This document shows, piece after piece, positions 47,392-56,538 of a DNA stretch of 64,000 nucleotides (within the stretch, counting starts at the first letter, position 1; each line of letters begins with the position of its first letter). Location: positions 19,528-83,527 of the forward strand of contig DASZBS010000104.1 in assembly GCA_035943995.1 (NCBI GenBank). The letters are read 5' to 3'. Both the position numbers and the translations under genes were made by a program. The notes under the pieces are model-generated. The model did no database searches and was not told where the DNA came from. It saw nothing but the letters and a program-made list of their open reading frames with translations. Source of the DNA: Vulcanimicrobium sp035943995. Its GTDB lineage: Bacteria > Vulcanimicrobiota > Vulcanimicrobiia > Vulcanimicrobiales > Vulcanimicrobiaceae.

Positions 47392-47841
47392 CTAAAACGG
47401 AATCTCTTCCTCGTCCAGACTTTCATCATAGCTGCCACCAGCACCACCGCCGCCGCCAGAAGCCGGCGCAGCAGCCCGAGGCCGCTCGTAGGTCCCGCCG
47501 TCATCGCCGCCGCCGCCGCGATTCGCGCGGTCCAGCATCTGCATCGTGTTTACCACGACCTCGGTGGCCTTGCGCTTCTCGCCCTCTTTCGTCTCGTACG
47601 ACCGAATCGACAGCCGGCCGTCGACCAGGCACGACATCCCCTTTTTGAGATACGTGTTGCAGGTCTCCGCGAGCTTGTCCCACGCGACGCAGTCGATGTA
47701 GTCCGTTTCCTCTTGCTGTTTCGAACGCCGGTTCACCGCGAGCGTGAACTTCGTCACCGCGGCGCCTGAGCCGACGTACCGGATCTCCGGGTCGCGCGTC
47801 AGGTTGCCCACGAGCGTTATGCGATTGAAAGAACCCGCCAT
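47392..47841 (-). CDS. ssb: Single-stranded DNA-binding protein
   Basis: A 149-residue SSB. The OB fold covers about 1-105 (SFNRITLVGNLTRDPEIRYV, KFTLAVNRRSKQQEETDYID, CVAWDKLAETCNTYLKKGMS, CLVDGRLSIRSYETKEGEKR, then VVVNTMQMLDR). A Gly-rich disordered linker follows, and the acidic tip DEEEIPF recruits repair and replication proteins. It lies downstream of rpsF on the same strand, the standard order; rpsR does not follow. It appears intact. The lower-G+C defence island ends just beyond its 3' end. Confidence 0.97.
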   Translation of the reverse strand: MAGSFNRITLVGNLTRDPEIRYVGSGAAVTKFTLAVNRRSKQQEETDYIDCVAWDKLAETCNTYLKKGMSCLVDGRLSIRSYETKEGEKRKATEVVVNTMQMLDRANRGGGGDDGGTYERPRAAAPASGGGGGAGGSYDESLDEEEIPF

Positions 47842-47925
47842 CTCATCATCCTTCTGCTAATGTTTTGCGCTGTTTGCCGCAATGATGCGCGGCGTTCGTG
47901 CCAGCACCCTGGCACGGTGCGGGGG

Positions 47926-48228
47926 TCAGTCGCCTTTGCGGATCACCAGCGCGCGCAGCACCGACTCGTTGAGCCGGAGCAGGCGCTCGAGTTCTTTCTG
48001 CTCTTCGGGGCCGCTGCGAATGTTCATCACGACGTAATAGCCCTCGCGGACGTCGTCGATCTCGTACGCCAGGCGGCGCTTGCCCATCTTCTCGAGCTCG
48101 CCCACGACCTCGCCGCCGCGGGTCTTGACCCCCTCGGCGATCGCGTTGGCGCGCTCGTCCACCTCGGTCTCTTCGAGGTTCGGGCGCAGAATGTAGGTGA
48201 CTTCGTAGTCGGTGATCGTGGTGGCCAT
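47926..48228 (-). CDS. rpsF: Ribosomal protein bS6
   Basis: A 100-residue bS6 of normal length: DYEVTYILRPNLEETEVDER, AIAEGVKTRGGEVVGELEKM, GKRRLAYEIDDVREGYYVVM, ELERLLRLNESVLRALVIRK. It binds the 30S platform with uS18. The ATG at 48228 has GAGGG at good spacing; a longer frame upstream is not protein-like. It heads the rpsF-ssb pair. Confidence 0.97.
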   Translation of the reverse strand: MATTITDYEVTYILRPNLEETEVDERANAIAEGVKTRGGEVVGELEKMGKRRLAYEIDDVREGYYVVMNIRSGPEEQKELERLLRLNESVLRALVIRKGD

Positions 48229-48443
48229 GATGCCCTCTCTGGACGCCGGCAGGGCCGGCGGCCCGGCGCAGGCGGCCGGGCAGCGGGAAGTCTTCGGGTG
48301 CTGGGAAGCACCGGCAGAACCCCCGGATTCTATCACGCGCGAACGACGGGCGTCTAGGCCGACAAAGGCCGGGTACGTCCCCCTGAGGGCCATCCCAGAG
48401 AAAACCCGGAGACTGTTCGAAGCCCTGCCCGCCGGAGAACCAC

Positions 48444-51400
48444 GTGTCGATCGCCGATTTTGCCGTAACCCGCCGCGTCACGGTCGCGATGATGGCCACC
48501 GCCATCGTCGTGCTCGGCCTGTTCGCCCTCCCGCGGTTGCCGATCGCCCTGCTGCCGAGCTTCCAGCCGCCCGTCGTCTCGGTCACGGTGAACTACGGCA
48601 ACGTCTCCCCGGAGACCATGGAGTCCACGGTTACGCGGCCGCTCGAGAACGCGGTCAGCCGCGTCTCCGGCATCGACTACCTCCAGTCGAACTCCGTCAC
48701 CGGACAGTCGTCCATTCGCGCCACGTTCAAGTTCGGCACGAACATCAACGTCGCGGCGACCGACATCCAGCAGCAAGTCGCGCGCGCCGCCACCTCGCTT
48801 CCAAACGATCCCAACCTCGGCCAGCCGCAGATCCAGAAAGCCGACCCCAACTCCATCCCCGTCGTCCGGCTGTCGGTCACCGACCCAAACCGCCAGTTGC
48901 GCGACCTGTACGACATCTTCAACAACCAGCTCGCCGACGAGTTCGCGGGCGTCGCGGGCGTCGGCTCGGTCAGCGTGTTCGGCGGCGCGCAACGCGCGAT
49001 CATGGTCGAGCCCGACACGAACGTGCTCGCCGGCTACGGCCTCGACACCAACGCGATCGTCAACAAGATCAAAGCCGAGAACGTCGACGCCCCCGCCGGG
49101 CTGCTCGCGATCGGGCCAAAAGAGTTCGTCATCCGCGCGAATGCGCTCTACAAGAACGCCGATCAGATCGCGAACACCGTCGTCACGGTGAAGAACGGCG
49201 CGCCGGTCTACCTGCGCGACGTCGCGAAAGTCTCCGACAGCATCACCGAGGTGCGCACGTTCTCGCGCCTGGACGGCGTGCCGTCGATCTCGCTCGCCGT
49301 CACGGCGCAGCCCGACGCGAACGTCCTCGCCGTGTCGCAGGGCGTGTACGCAAAGATCGCAGACTTCCAGAACCGCTATCCCACGATGCACTTCGGCGTC
49401 GTGTTCGATCAGCAGGGCTTCATCAGCGCCGCGGTCGTCGCGCTCGAGCATACCGCCATCTACGGCGCGGTGCTCGCGATCCTCATCATCCTGCTGTTCT
49501 TGCACTCGCTGCGCTCGACGCTCATCGTCGCGGTTTCGCTGCCGATCTCCGTGATGGGGACGTTCTTCGCGGCGTACATGCTGGGCCAGTCGCTCAACAT
49601 CATGACGCTGGGCGGGCTCGCGCTCGCGGTCGGGCTCATCGTCGACGACGCCGTCGTCGTGATCGAGAACATCTATCGCCATCTCGCGATGGGCGAACCG
49701 CCGCGCGAAGCGGCGCGCAACGCCACTTCGCAGATCTTCACCGCGGTGCTCGCCTCGACGATCACCGTCATCACGGTGTTCGTCCCGCTGCTGCTGATCC
49801 CGGGGCTGCAAGGCCTCATCTTCGGACCGTTCGCGCTCGTCATCATCGTCGGCGTCGGCATCTCGTTGCTCGTCGCCACCACCACCGTGCCGATGCTGTC
49901 GAGCTTCATGCTCGACGAGCGCACCGTCCACGCCGCGGAGGCCCAAGGCGGCCGGAGCCTCGGACCGTACGGGCGTTTCAGCGCCGGCTTCGACCGGCTC
50001 TACGCGCGCTTCGAAGGCGGCTACCGGCGCCTGCTGGGCGCGGCGGTCGATCGACCCGCCGTCGTACTGACCACCGGCGTCGTGCTGCTCGCGCTCGCGC
50101 TCGTCGCCGTGAAACTGGGTGTCGTGAAGACCGAGACGTTCCCGGCGTCGTCATCGCGCTTCTTGCAGGTCAACGTGCGCACGCCCAACGGCACGTCGGT
50201 CGCCGTTACCAACGGCGTGTCGCAAAAGGTCGAGGACGCGCTTGCGCGCGATCCGCGCGTCGCCGACGTTTCGGCGTCGGTCGGCTCGTCTTTCGGCGGC
50301 GGCAGCAGCCGTGTCGTCACCAATCAGGCGTCGCTGTCCGTTGCGCTCAAGCCCGGCATCGCCGGCTCCGCGGCCGACGCCTTCGTGTCCGAATGGACGC
50401 GACGGCTCGGCGGCACCGCGCGCGGGCGCCCGGCGGGCGCCGCTGCGGCCGACCCGAACGCGCCGCAGCCCACGCCCGAGCAGCGCGCTCGGTTCCGCGC
50501 GCTGCGCAAAGCGCTGGTCGGCACGACCGCGTTCGTCAGCGGCATCGACATCGTGCAGCGCGTCGTCAGCCAAGGCTCCGACGCGGTCGAGATTCAGCTG
50601 TACGGTCCGGACATCAACCTGCTGTACGCGATCGCGCACAGCAAAGGCAAGAACGGCGAACCATCGCTGATCGACCAGATCTCCACGATCCCGGGCATCG
50701 GGCGACCCGACACGAACATCACGCCCTCGCAGCCCGAAGTCGACATCAACGTCGACCGGCGCGTCGCGGCGCAGCTCGGCTTGACGACCACCGACGTTTC
50801 GAACATCATCTCCACCGCGACGAGCGGCACGATCGCATCGTACTTGCAAACCAACGGTACGCAGTACCCCATCCTGGTGCAATTGCCGCCGAGTCAGCGC
50901 CGCTCGCTCGACGCGCTGAACTCGCTGCAGATCATCCCCAACGCCACGCTCACCGGTGCATCGACGCCGGGGAACCAGCCGTCGTCGCAGTCGCTCAACG
51001 CGGTGCCGCTGTCCGGCGTCGCATCGGTGACCTTGGGCCAAGGTCCCTCGCAGATCCCGCGCCAGAACAAAGCGCGCCGCGTCGACATCGACGCCCCGCT
51101 CGCCGGCGGCGCCGTGCTCGGCGACGTGCTCGGCCAAGTCACCGACATCATGAACGCATACACGTTCCCGCAGGGCTACCGCTGGCAATACGGTCCGGCC
51201 GTGACGCAGAACAACGATACGTTCGGTGCGCTCACGCTCGTCGTCATCCTGGCGATCGCGCTGATCTACATGCTGCTCGCCTCGCAGTTCGAATCGTTCC
51301 TCGATCCGCTCGTCATCATGATGGCGGTCCCGTTCGCGCTGATAGGCATCATCGCGTCGCTGTGGATCACGCACCGCGCGTTCGGCCTCACGGCGTTCAT

Positions 51401-51803
51401 CGGCTCGCTCATGCTCGTCGGCATCGCGGTGAAGAACGCGATCCTGGTGGTGGAGTTCACCAAGCAGCTGCGCCGCGACGAAGGCATGGATCCGCGGGAA
51501 GCGCTGATGCACGCCGGCCCGATGCGCCTGCGGCCGATCCTGATGACGACGCTCGCGACCTTGGGCGGCATGCTACCGATCGCAATCGGCATCGAGCAAG
51601 GCTCGCAGACGCAGGCGCCGCTCGGCACGGTCGTCATCGGCGGTTTGATCACGTCGACGATGCTGTCGCTGATCGTCGTGCCGACGATCTACCTGCTCGT
51701 CGCGCGGCACGTCGAACCGCGCTTCTCGCCCAAGCCGCCGTCGTTCCGGCGGCCACGCAGCACGGTCAGCGGCGAGCGCGCATCCGAACCGGCGAGCGCC
51801 TGA
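48444..51803 (+). CDS. RND-family efflux transporter (HAE1/AcrB type)
   Basis: A 1119-residue inner-membrane RND pump with 12 membrane helices and two large periplasmic loops. ADFAVTRRVTVAMMATAIVV is the first helix; VAVGLIVDDAVVVIENIYRH is helix 4 with the paired Asp of the proton relay; in the second half ALIYMLLASQFESFLDPLVI, GIAVKNAILVVEFTKQLRRD and RLRPILMTTLATLGGMLPIA are typical. It is somewhat longer than AcrB, owing to an Ala/Pro-rich insertion around 670-700 (RPAGAAAADPNAPQPTPEQR). The GTG start has GGAG upstream. No membrane-fusion protein or outer-membrane channel lies beside it, so they must be encoded elsewhere. The substrate is unknown; hydrophobic drugs are usual. Confidence 0.96.
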   Translation: MSIADFAVTRRVTVAMMATAIVVLGLFALPRLPIALLPSFQPPVVSVTVNYGNVSPETMESTVTRPLENAVSRVSGIDYLQSNSVTGQSSIRATFKFGTNINVAATDIQQQVARAATSLPNDPNLGQPQIQKADPNSIPVVRLSVTDPNRQLRDLYDIFNNQLADEFAGVAGVGSVSVFGGAQRAIMVEPDTNVLAGYGLDTNAIVNKIKAENVDAPAGLLAIGPKEFVIRANALYKNADQIANTVVTVKNGAPVYLRDVAKVSDSITEVRTFSRLDGVPSISLAVTAQPDANVLAVSQGVYAKIADFQNRYPTMHFGVVFDQQGFISAAVVALEHTAIYGAVLAILIILLFLHSLRSTLIVAVSLPISVMGTFFAAYMLGQSLNIMTLGGLALAVGLIVDDAVVVIENIYRHLAMGEPPREAARNATSQIFTAVLASTITVITVFVPLLLIPGLQGLIFGPFALVIIVGVGISLLVATTTVPMLSSFMLDERTVHAAEAQGGRSLGPYGRFSAGFDRLYARFEGGYRRLLGAAVDRPAVVLTTGVVLLALALVAVKLGVVKTETFPASSSRFLQVNVRTPNGTSVAVTNGVSQKVEDALARDPRVADVSASVGSSFGGGSSRVVTNQASLSVALKPGIAGSAADAFVSEWTRRLGGTARGRPAGAAAADPNAPQPTPEQRARFRALRKALVGTTAFVSGIDIVQRVVSQGSDAVEIQLYGPDINLLYAIAHSKGKNGEPSLIDQISTIPGIGRPDTNITPSQPEVDINVDRRVAAQLGLTTTDVSNIISTATSGTIASYLQTNGTQYPILVQLPPSQRRSLDALNSLQIIPNATLTGASTPGNQPSSQSLNAVPLSGVASVTLGQGPSQIPRQNKARRVDIDAPLAGGAVLGDVLGQVTDIMNAYTFPQGYRWQYGPAVTQNNDTFGALTLVVILAIALIYMLLASQFESFLDPLVIMMAVPFALIGIIASLWITHRAFGLTAFIGSLMLVGIAVKNAILVVEFTKQLRRDEGMDPREALMHAGPMRLRPILMTTLATLGGMLPIAIGIEQGSQTQAPLGTVVIGGLITSTMLSLIVVPTIYLLVARHVEPRFSPKPPSFRRPRSTVSGERASEPASA

Positions 51804-52047
51804 CGATCAGGATCGTCTCGATCAAGCAGAGGTAGCCGATCGCGACGCCGGCGACCACGTCGCTGGGCCAGTGCACCCCGAGATATAACCGGCTCCACGC
51901 GATTGCGGCGATGACGACAGCCGCGATCGCGCCGCGCCGCGTCTCGCCTTCGGCCACCTCGCGGCCCAGGATCGCCGCCACCGCAGCGCACGCCGCGACC
52001 GATGCGCTGACGACGGATGCGCGCGAAGGCCGATACGTCCACATCAT
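51766..52047 (-). pseudogene. Remnant of a PAP2-family phosphatase
   Basis: Only the C-terminal part of a PAP2 phosphatase is present, about 93 residues. SRLYLGVHWPSDVVAGVAIG is the third signature motif with its catalytic His and Asp. The first two motifs (K-x6-RP and PSGH) are missing, and upstream sequence does not restore them. Its end overlaps the RND gene by 38 bases in the convergent direction. It is probably a truncated, inactive remnant; ATG 52047 is a nominal start. Confidence 0.55.
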
Positions 52048-52254
52048 GGCAGCGTACGATGCCGCGATGACCCCCGGATCAAACGTGCGCGGGGTTGACA
52101 CCACTGGTCTTGTATTTCCGCGCGCGCTGGAGCACCGCGCGCCTCCGTGACGGCGACCGCCGCGTTGCTGCCACCGGCCCCACGTTCTGGATTCTGCACG
52201 CGCGATGAGCGCCGGGCCGAGTGGGATACCGGCAATTCCAGCGCGCACGGCGAA

Positions 52255-52938
52255 GTGTCCGGCGTGATCGCTGCACCGGAGCTTCTGCTGATTGCCGCCG
52301 TCGGAGCGGTCGGCGTCTTGCACACGATGGTTCCGGACCATTGGGCGCCGATCGCCCTGATCGCGCGCCAGCAGCGGTGGTCGCGCGGCGAAACCGCGCG
52401 CGCCGCGCTGCAGGCCGGCACGGGGCACGTCGTGTCGACGCTGCTGATCGGGCTCGCCGTGTGGATCGCCGGCGTGGCGTTCGCGACGCGCTTCGGCCAG
52501 GCGGTGTCGACGCTGTCCAGCGTTGCGCTCATCGCGTTCGGCGGTTGGATCGCGATCTCGTCGTGGCGCGAGCTGCGCGCCGCGGACGGGCACCATCACC
52601 ACGACCATGACCACGACCACGGCCACGACGATGCGGACCGCGCTGTTACGTCGAAGCGTTCTACGCGCACCGCGCTATTGCTGATCTTGGGGTCGTCGCC
52701 GATGATCGAGGGGATACCGGCGTTCTTCGCCGCCGTGAAATACGGGCCGGCACTCATCGCCGTGATGGCCGTCGTCTTCGCGATCAGCACGATCGCGACG
52801 TACGTCGTGCTGTGCGTGTCGTCGACCGAGGGGCTGCAGCGGCTGCGCTTCGGCAAACTCGAGGAATACGGCGAAGTCCTCAGCGGCGCGTTCATCGCGC
52901 TCGTCGGGATCGTGTTTCTGGCGTTCCCGGTGTTGTGA
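52255..52938 (+). CDS. Nickel/cobalt-transporter-like membrane protein
   Basis: A 227-residue polytopic membrane protein. The first helix region has LHTMVPDHWAPIALIARQQR, the H-x4-D-H type metal motif of the nickel/cobalt exporter family; QAGTGHVVSTLLIGLAVWIA contributes another His. A histidine-rich loop (HHHHDHDHDHGHDD) lies between helices 3 and 4, as in Ni/Co exporters and Zn transporters. The second half is LLILGSSPMIEGIPAFFAAV and helices to the end. GTG 52255 or 52264 are both possible. The metal is inferred from the loop and motif only. Confidence 0.75.
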   Translation: MSGVIAAPELLLIAAVGAVGVLHTMVPDHWAPIALIARQQRWSRGETARAALQAGTGHVVSTLLIGLAVWIAGVAFATRFGQAVSTLSSVALIAFGGWIAISSWRELRAADGHHHHDHDHDHGHDDADRAVTSKRSTRTALLLILGSSPMIEGIPAFFAAVKYGPALIAVMAVVFAISTIATYVVLCVSSTEGLQRLRFGKLEEYGEVLSGAFIALVGIVFLAFPVL

Positions 52939-52946
52939 GGTTTGAT

Positions 52947-53513
52947 TTAACCGACGGTCGTGATCGGCTCCAGCAGCTTGAGGTGCAGGATCGTGCCGCG
53001 CTTGACGTCGATGTCGCTCTTGAGCGTCGTCGCGATCGCGAACCCGGTGCCCACACCCATCAGCCCGCCGTGCTTCACGCCGTGCTTCTTGCCCATCTCG
53101 TGCCCGGCGACGGCCGCGCCGATCACGAGCGCGGTGTCGCGCAGGTGATGCTTGCGCGGCTCCAGCTCCTTGAGCGACGTGATCTGCGCGTCGATCGCCG
53201 CCTTCGTGCCGTCCGCCATGACGATGGCGTCGAGGATGAGGCTCATCGTCGCCGCGTGTCCTGGATGCGCCGCCGATACGTGTTCGACATGCCCTTCGAT
53301 CTTCGCGCCTTTCAACGCAGGCGGCGCTTTGTGGAAGAACCCGTCGTGCTCGGTGAGCGTGAACGTGTCGCCGTCGTGCAGGCGCTTCGTGTTGAGCTCT
53401 TGATCGAGCCGCGCCTCGAAATGCGCCCCCGCCGGCGCGAAGGCGGACTGGGCGAGGACCGGGGCGGCCATGGCGAGCAGCGCCGCGACCGTGAGGATGG
53501 CGAACCGACGCAT
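52947..53513 (-). CDS. Secreted protein of unknown function
   Basis: A 188-residue exported protein with a good Sec signal (RRFAILTVAALLAMAAPVLA, then QS). The mature N-terminal part resembles a beta-barrel binding domain (GAHFEARLDQELNTKRLHDG, FTLTEHDGFFHKAP, IEGHVEHVSAAHPGHAATMS). The second part has a Gly-rich stretch (LVIGAAVAGHEMGKKHGVKH; GVGTGFAIATTL). It contains no cysteine. I do not recognise the family. It stands between convergent neighbours. Confidence 0.6.
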   Translation of the reverse strand: MRRFAILTVAALLAMAAPVLAQSAFAPAGAHFEARLDQELNTKRLHDGDTFTLTEHDGFFHKAPPALKGAKIEGHVEHVSAAHPGHAATMSLILDAIVMADGTKAAIDAQITSLKELEPRKHHLRDTALVIGAAVAGHEMGKKHGVKHGGLMGVGTGFAIATTLKSDIDVKRGTILHLKLLEPITTVG

Positions 53514-53584
53514 GGCCCGGAGATACCAGACCGGCGGCCCAACGTCCTCGCGATGACCCTACCTGCTGTAACAAACCGGCGTCC

Positions 53585-54118
53585 TCAGCCGAGGTAGAGC
53601 CCCTCGAACATCGCATCGATCGCGTACGCGAAGCCGGGCATCGTCGCATGCCGCACGACGTCACCGGGACCGAAGCGCTCGACGCCGTCACGCGCGTGCG
53701 CGACCACCGTGCGCTTCGGCGGATCCACGACGAACACGACGCGCGTCCCGGCGGCGAGATATGCGCCGATCTTCCAGCTGAGATGCCGTTCCGGCTCCCC
53801 CGCCGACAGAACCTCGACGGCGATCTCCGGCGCACGCGGCGGCGCTTCGGACGCAGCCGGACCCAACGCGTCCAGCGACTCACGCGACAGATAGGCGACG
53901 TCGGGCACGAGCGATGCGAACGAATGTCCCGGCGCGCGAAATTCGTGCCGCCATTCATGATACGCGTCGCCGCGATCACCCGCCCATTCCATGAAAGCGT
54001 CGACCCAACGAATCTCAAGCGCCTGGTGCCGCCGCTTCGGGCTCATCTTCTGCACCAGACGGCCGTCGATGAGCTCGGTCGCCGGTTTCGTCTCCGGGAT
54101 TTCCATGGGGGCCAACAT
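53585..54118 (-). CDS. Uma2-family (DUF820) endonuclease-fold protein
   Basis: A 177-residue Uma2 protein with a PD-(D/E)XK-like fold: KPATELIDGRLVQKMSPKRR, then SLVPDVAYLSRESL (core Asp), then PEIAVEVLSAGEPERHLSWK with Glu in the E-x-L element and a following Lys, then AYLAAGTRVVFVVDPPKRTV. The role of Uma2 proteins is not settled; they are often multi-copy in cyanobacteria and similar bacteria. I start it at ATG 54118, with GAGGAG eight bases upstream. Confidence 0.85.
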   Translation of the reverse strand: MLAPMEIPETKPATELIDGRLVQKMSPKRRHQALEIRWVDAFMEWAGDRGDAYHEWRHEFRAPGHSFASLVPDVAYLSRESLDALGPAASEAPPRAPEIAVEVLSAGEPERHLSWKIGAYLAAGTRVVFVVDPPKRTVVAHARDGVERFGPGDVVRHATMPGFAYAIDAMFEGLYLG

Positions 54119-54179
54119 GTCGTACTCCTCACGCCAATCTATCACTGCGAGAGGGTGCCGCGTCAAGGGGGCGTGACGA

Positions 54180-56327
54180 CTATCCGCTGACTCTCGCTTC
54201 CCGTTTCGTCACGCGCCACACGTTTCGGACGTCTTTGATCGATTGCAGCTTGCGCAGCAGGGTGTGGAGGTGCTCGATGTTGCTGATCTGCACCGTCAGC
54301 GAGATCAGCGCCATGTCCCGCTTCGTGCCGGCCTTCACCGAGCTGATCGCCGTCTTGAGGCCCGCCGCCACTCCGAGCACGTCTTGCAGCAAGCCGCTGC
54401 GGTCGGTGGCTTCGATCTCGATGTCCACCGCGTGCGTGAGGGACGACTGGTCGAGCCATTCCGCTTCGAGGATGCGTTCGGGCGCCGCGTTCATGTACGC
54501 CGTGTTCGGACAGTCCGCGCGGTGCACCGACACGCCGCGGCCGATCGTCACGAAGCCCATGATCGGATCGCCGGGGACCGGGCTGCAGCACTTCGACATG
54601 CGCACGAGCACGTCGTCGACGCCGGCGATGCGGATTCCGCTCGCGTTGCGCGCAACGCGGCGCGCGGTCGACGGGCGCGGCAGCGGGATCGCGACGACGT
54701 TGTCGGCCTTGGACTCCTCGCGCAGCCGCTGCGCGACGTTGCTCGCCGTGACGTCGCCGAAGCCCACCGCGGCGTAGAGGTCCGTGGCGTTGACGTAGTT
54801 GAGCTTTTGCGCAACCTTCTCGATCGCGTCGCCGCGCGCGACGTCGAGGCGCAGGCCCGCGCGCGCGAGCTCGCCTTCGACCGCCTCCTGGCCGCGCAGC
54901 GTGTTCTCTTCCTTCTTCTCCTTGCGGAACCACTGCTTGATCTTGTGCTTCGCACCGCTCGTCTTGACGATGGTGAGCCAGTCGAGCGACGGGCGCGACG
55001 ACTTGTTCGTGAGCACTTCGACGATGTCGCCGTTCTTGATGTGCGAGTCCAGCGGGACGATCTTGCCGTTGACCTTCGCGCCCACGCAGTGGTGGCCCAC
55101 GTCGGTGTGCACCTGGTACGCGAAGTCCAGCGGCGTCGCCGTCGCGGGCATCGAGAACACGTCGCCCTTGGGCGAGAAGATGAACACCTGCGTGTCGAAA
55201 AGATCGAGCTTGAGGTTCTCCATGAACGTGCGCGAGTCGCGCATGTCGTTCTGCCACTCCAGCAGCGAGCGCAGCCAGGTGAGCTTCTCGTCTTTTTTCG
55301 AGCCCTCTTTGTAGCGCCAGTGCGCGGCGATGCCGTACTCCGAGGTGCGGTGCATCTCCCACGTACGGATCTGCACCTCGAGCGGATCGCCGCCCGGGCC
55401 GACGACCGTGGTGTGCAGCGACTGGTACATGTTCGGCTTGGGCATCGCGATGTAGTCTTTGAAGCGCCCCGGCAGCGGCTTCCACATCGCGTGCACCACG
55501 CCCAGCGCGCCGTAGCAGTCTTTGACCGACTCGACGATCACGCGCACCGCGGTGAGATCGTAGATCGTCGAGAAGTCGCGGCCCTTGAGCATCTTCTTGT
55601 GGATCGAGTAGAAGTGCTTGGGGCGGCCGGTGGTGTCGGCTTGCACGCCGACCTTCTCGAACTCCGATTTCAGATCCGTGATCACGGACGCGACGGCGTC
55701 TTCGCGCTCGACGCGCTTCTTCGCCACGCGCTCGGCGATGTCGCGGTACGCTTCGGGATCGAGGTAGCGCAGCGCGAGGTCTTCGAGATCCCACTTGACG
55801 CGCCAGATGCCGAGGCGGTGCGCGATGGGGGCGTAGATCTCGATCGTCTCGCGCGCGATCGCCTGCTGCTTGACCTCGGGAAGGCTCGAGAGCGTGCGCA
55901 TGTTGTGCAGGCGGTCGGCGAGCTTGATGATGATGACCCGGATGTCCTTGGCCATCGCCAGGAACATCTTGCGCAGGTTCTCGACCTGCGCGTCCTCTTT
56001 GGACTGGTACGGGATGCGCGTCAGCTTGGTGACGCCGTCGACCAGCGCCGCGATCTCGGCCCCGAACTCGGCGGCCACCTGCTCGTTGGAGATCGCCGTG
56101 TCCTCGACCACGTCGTGCAGCAGCGCCGCGGCGATGGTGGCCCGGTCCATCTCGAGATCGGCCAGCACGTCGGCCACCGCCAGCGGGTGGGCGATGTAGG
56201 ACTCGCCCGACGCCCGGTGCTGCCCCTCGTGCGCGCGGTCCGCGACCTCGTAGACGCGTTCCAGCCATCCCTCGTCCAGCGAGGGATCGTATTGGCGGAC
56301 CTTGCCTACGAGATCGTTGATGGTCAT
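54180..56327 (-). CDS. rel: Bifunctional (p)ppGpp synthetase/hydrolase Rel
   Basis: A 715-residue Rel protein. The HD hydrolase domain covers about 20-190 (YIAHPLAVADVLADLEMD; LLHDVVEDTAIS with His71-Asp72; IKLADRLHNMRTL). The synthetase domain (about 240-355) has RPKHFYSIHKKML, IYDLTAVRVIV, then PGRFKDYIAMPKPNMYQSLH; the RFKD variant is that of bifunctional enzymes, not the EFDD of RelA. The TGS domain follows (VFIFSPKGDVFSMPATATPL), then a CC element (MSKCCSPVPGDPIMGFVT) and a C-terminal ACT domain. It sets (p)ppGpp levels in starvation. ATG 56327 has no Shine-Dalgarno; the promoter leaves a leader of only about nine bases, so translation may be nearly leaderless. Confidence 0.97.
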   Translation of the reverse strand: MTINDLVGKVRQYDPSLDEGWLERVYEVADRAHEGQHRASGESYIAHPLAVADVLADLEMDRATIAAALLHDVVEDTAISNEQVAAEFGAEIAALVDGVTKLTRIPYQSKEDAQVENLRKMFLAMAKDIRVIIIKLADRLHNMRTLSSLPEVKQQAIARETIEIYAPIAHRLGIWRVKWDLEDLALRYLDPEAYRDIAERVAKKRVEREDAVASVITDLKSEFEKVGVQADTTGRPKHFYSIHKKMLKGRDFSTIYDLTAVRVIVESVKDCYGALGVVHAMWKPLPGRFKDYIAMPKPNMYQSLHTTVVGPGGDPLEVQIRTWEMHRTSEYGIAAHWRYKEGSKKDEKLTWLRSLLEWQNDMRDSRTFMENLKLDLFDTQVFIFSPKGDVFSMPATATPLDFAYQVHTDVGHHCVGAKVNGKIVPLDSHIKNGDIVEVLTNKSSRPSLDWLTIVKTSGAKHKIKQWFRKEKKEENTLRGQEAVEGELARAGLRLDVARGDAIEKVAQKLNYVNATDLYAAVGFGDVTASNVAQRLREESKADNVVAIPLPRPSTARRVARNASGIRIAGVDDVLVRMSKCCSPVPGDPIMGFVTIGRGVSVHRADCPNTAYMNAAPERILEAEWLDQSSLTHAVDIEIEATDRSGLLQDVLGVAAGLKTAISSVKAGTKRDMALISLTVQISNIEHLHTLLRKLQSIKDVRNVWRVTKREARVSG

Positions 56328-56342
56328 CGGATGTGAAGCCTT

Positions 56343-56371
56343 ATAGTAACCAGACCCACCCCCGATTGCAA
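56343..56371 (-). promoter_or_regulatory. Promoter of rel
   Basis: On the minus strand TTGCAA (56371-56366), 17-base spacer, TACTAT (56348-56343). The expected transcript start is near 56336, nine bases before the rel ATG. Confidence 0.6.
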
Positions 56372-56389
56372 AGGCTGCGCCCGCTTTAT

Positions 56390-56492
56390 GTCACCCTGAG
56401 CTTGTCGAAGGGTGCGCCACGATCTCCGAGGTCACGCCGCGAAATGCGACGGGCGCGCCGGGTGGCGCACCCTTCGACAAGCTCAGGGTGAC
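56390..56492. repeat. 103-bp REP-like element with perfect 31-base inverted arms
   Basis: The left arm (56390-56420) begins GTCACCCTGAGCTTGTCGAA and ends GGGTGCGCCAC; the right arm (56462-56492) is its exact reverse complement. The loop is 41 bases. The arm core CCTGAGCTTGTCGAAGGG is a known recurrent intergenic palindrome in many high-GC bacteria. It lies between the 3' end of apt and the rel promoter, both on the minus strand, so it could end or stabilise apt mRNA. Confidence 0.9.
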
Positions 56493-56538
56493 AGTAGGGC
56501 TCAGGGTTGACGCTGGCCGTCTCGCCTGGCGCGCCGGC

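Noticed and set aside
48212..51835. Very long alternative frames across the RND, Rel and GT genes on both strands
   Set aside because: They are Arg/His-rich shadow frames of high-GC genes with no motifs; the genuine products have complete family signatures.
52050..52254. Possible metal riboswitch ahead of the Ni/Co-type transporter
   Set aside because: I could not pair a conserved four-way-junction pattern; only a TTGACA without a matching -10 is present.
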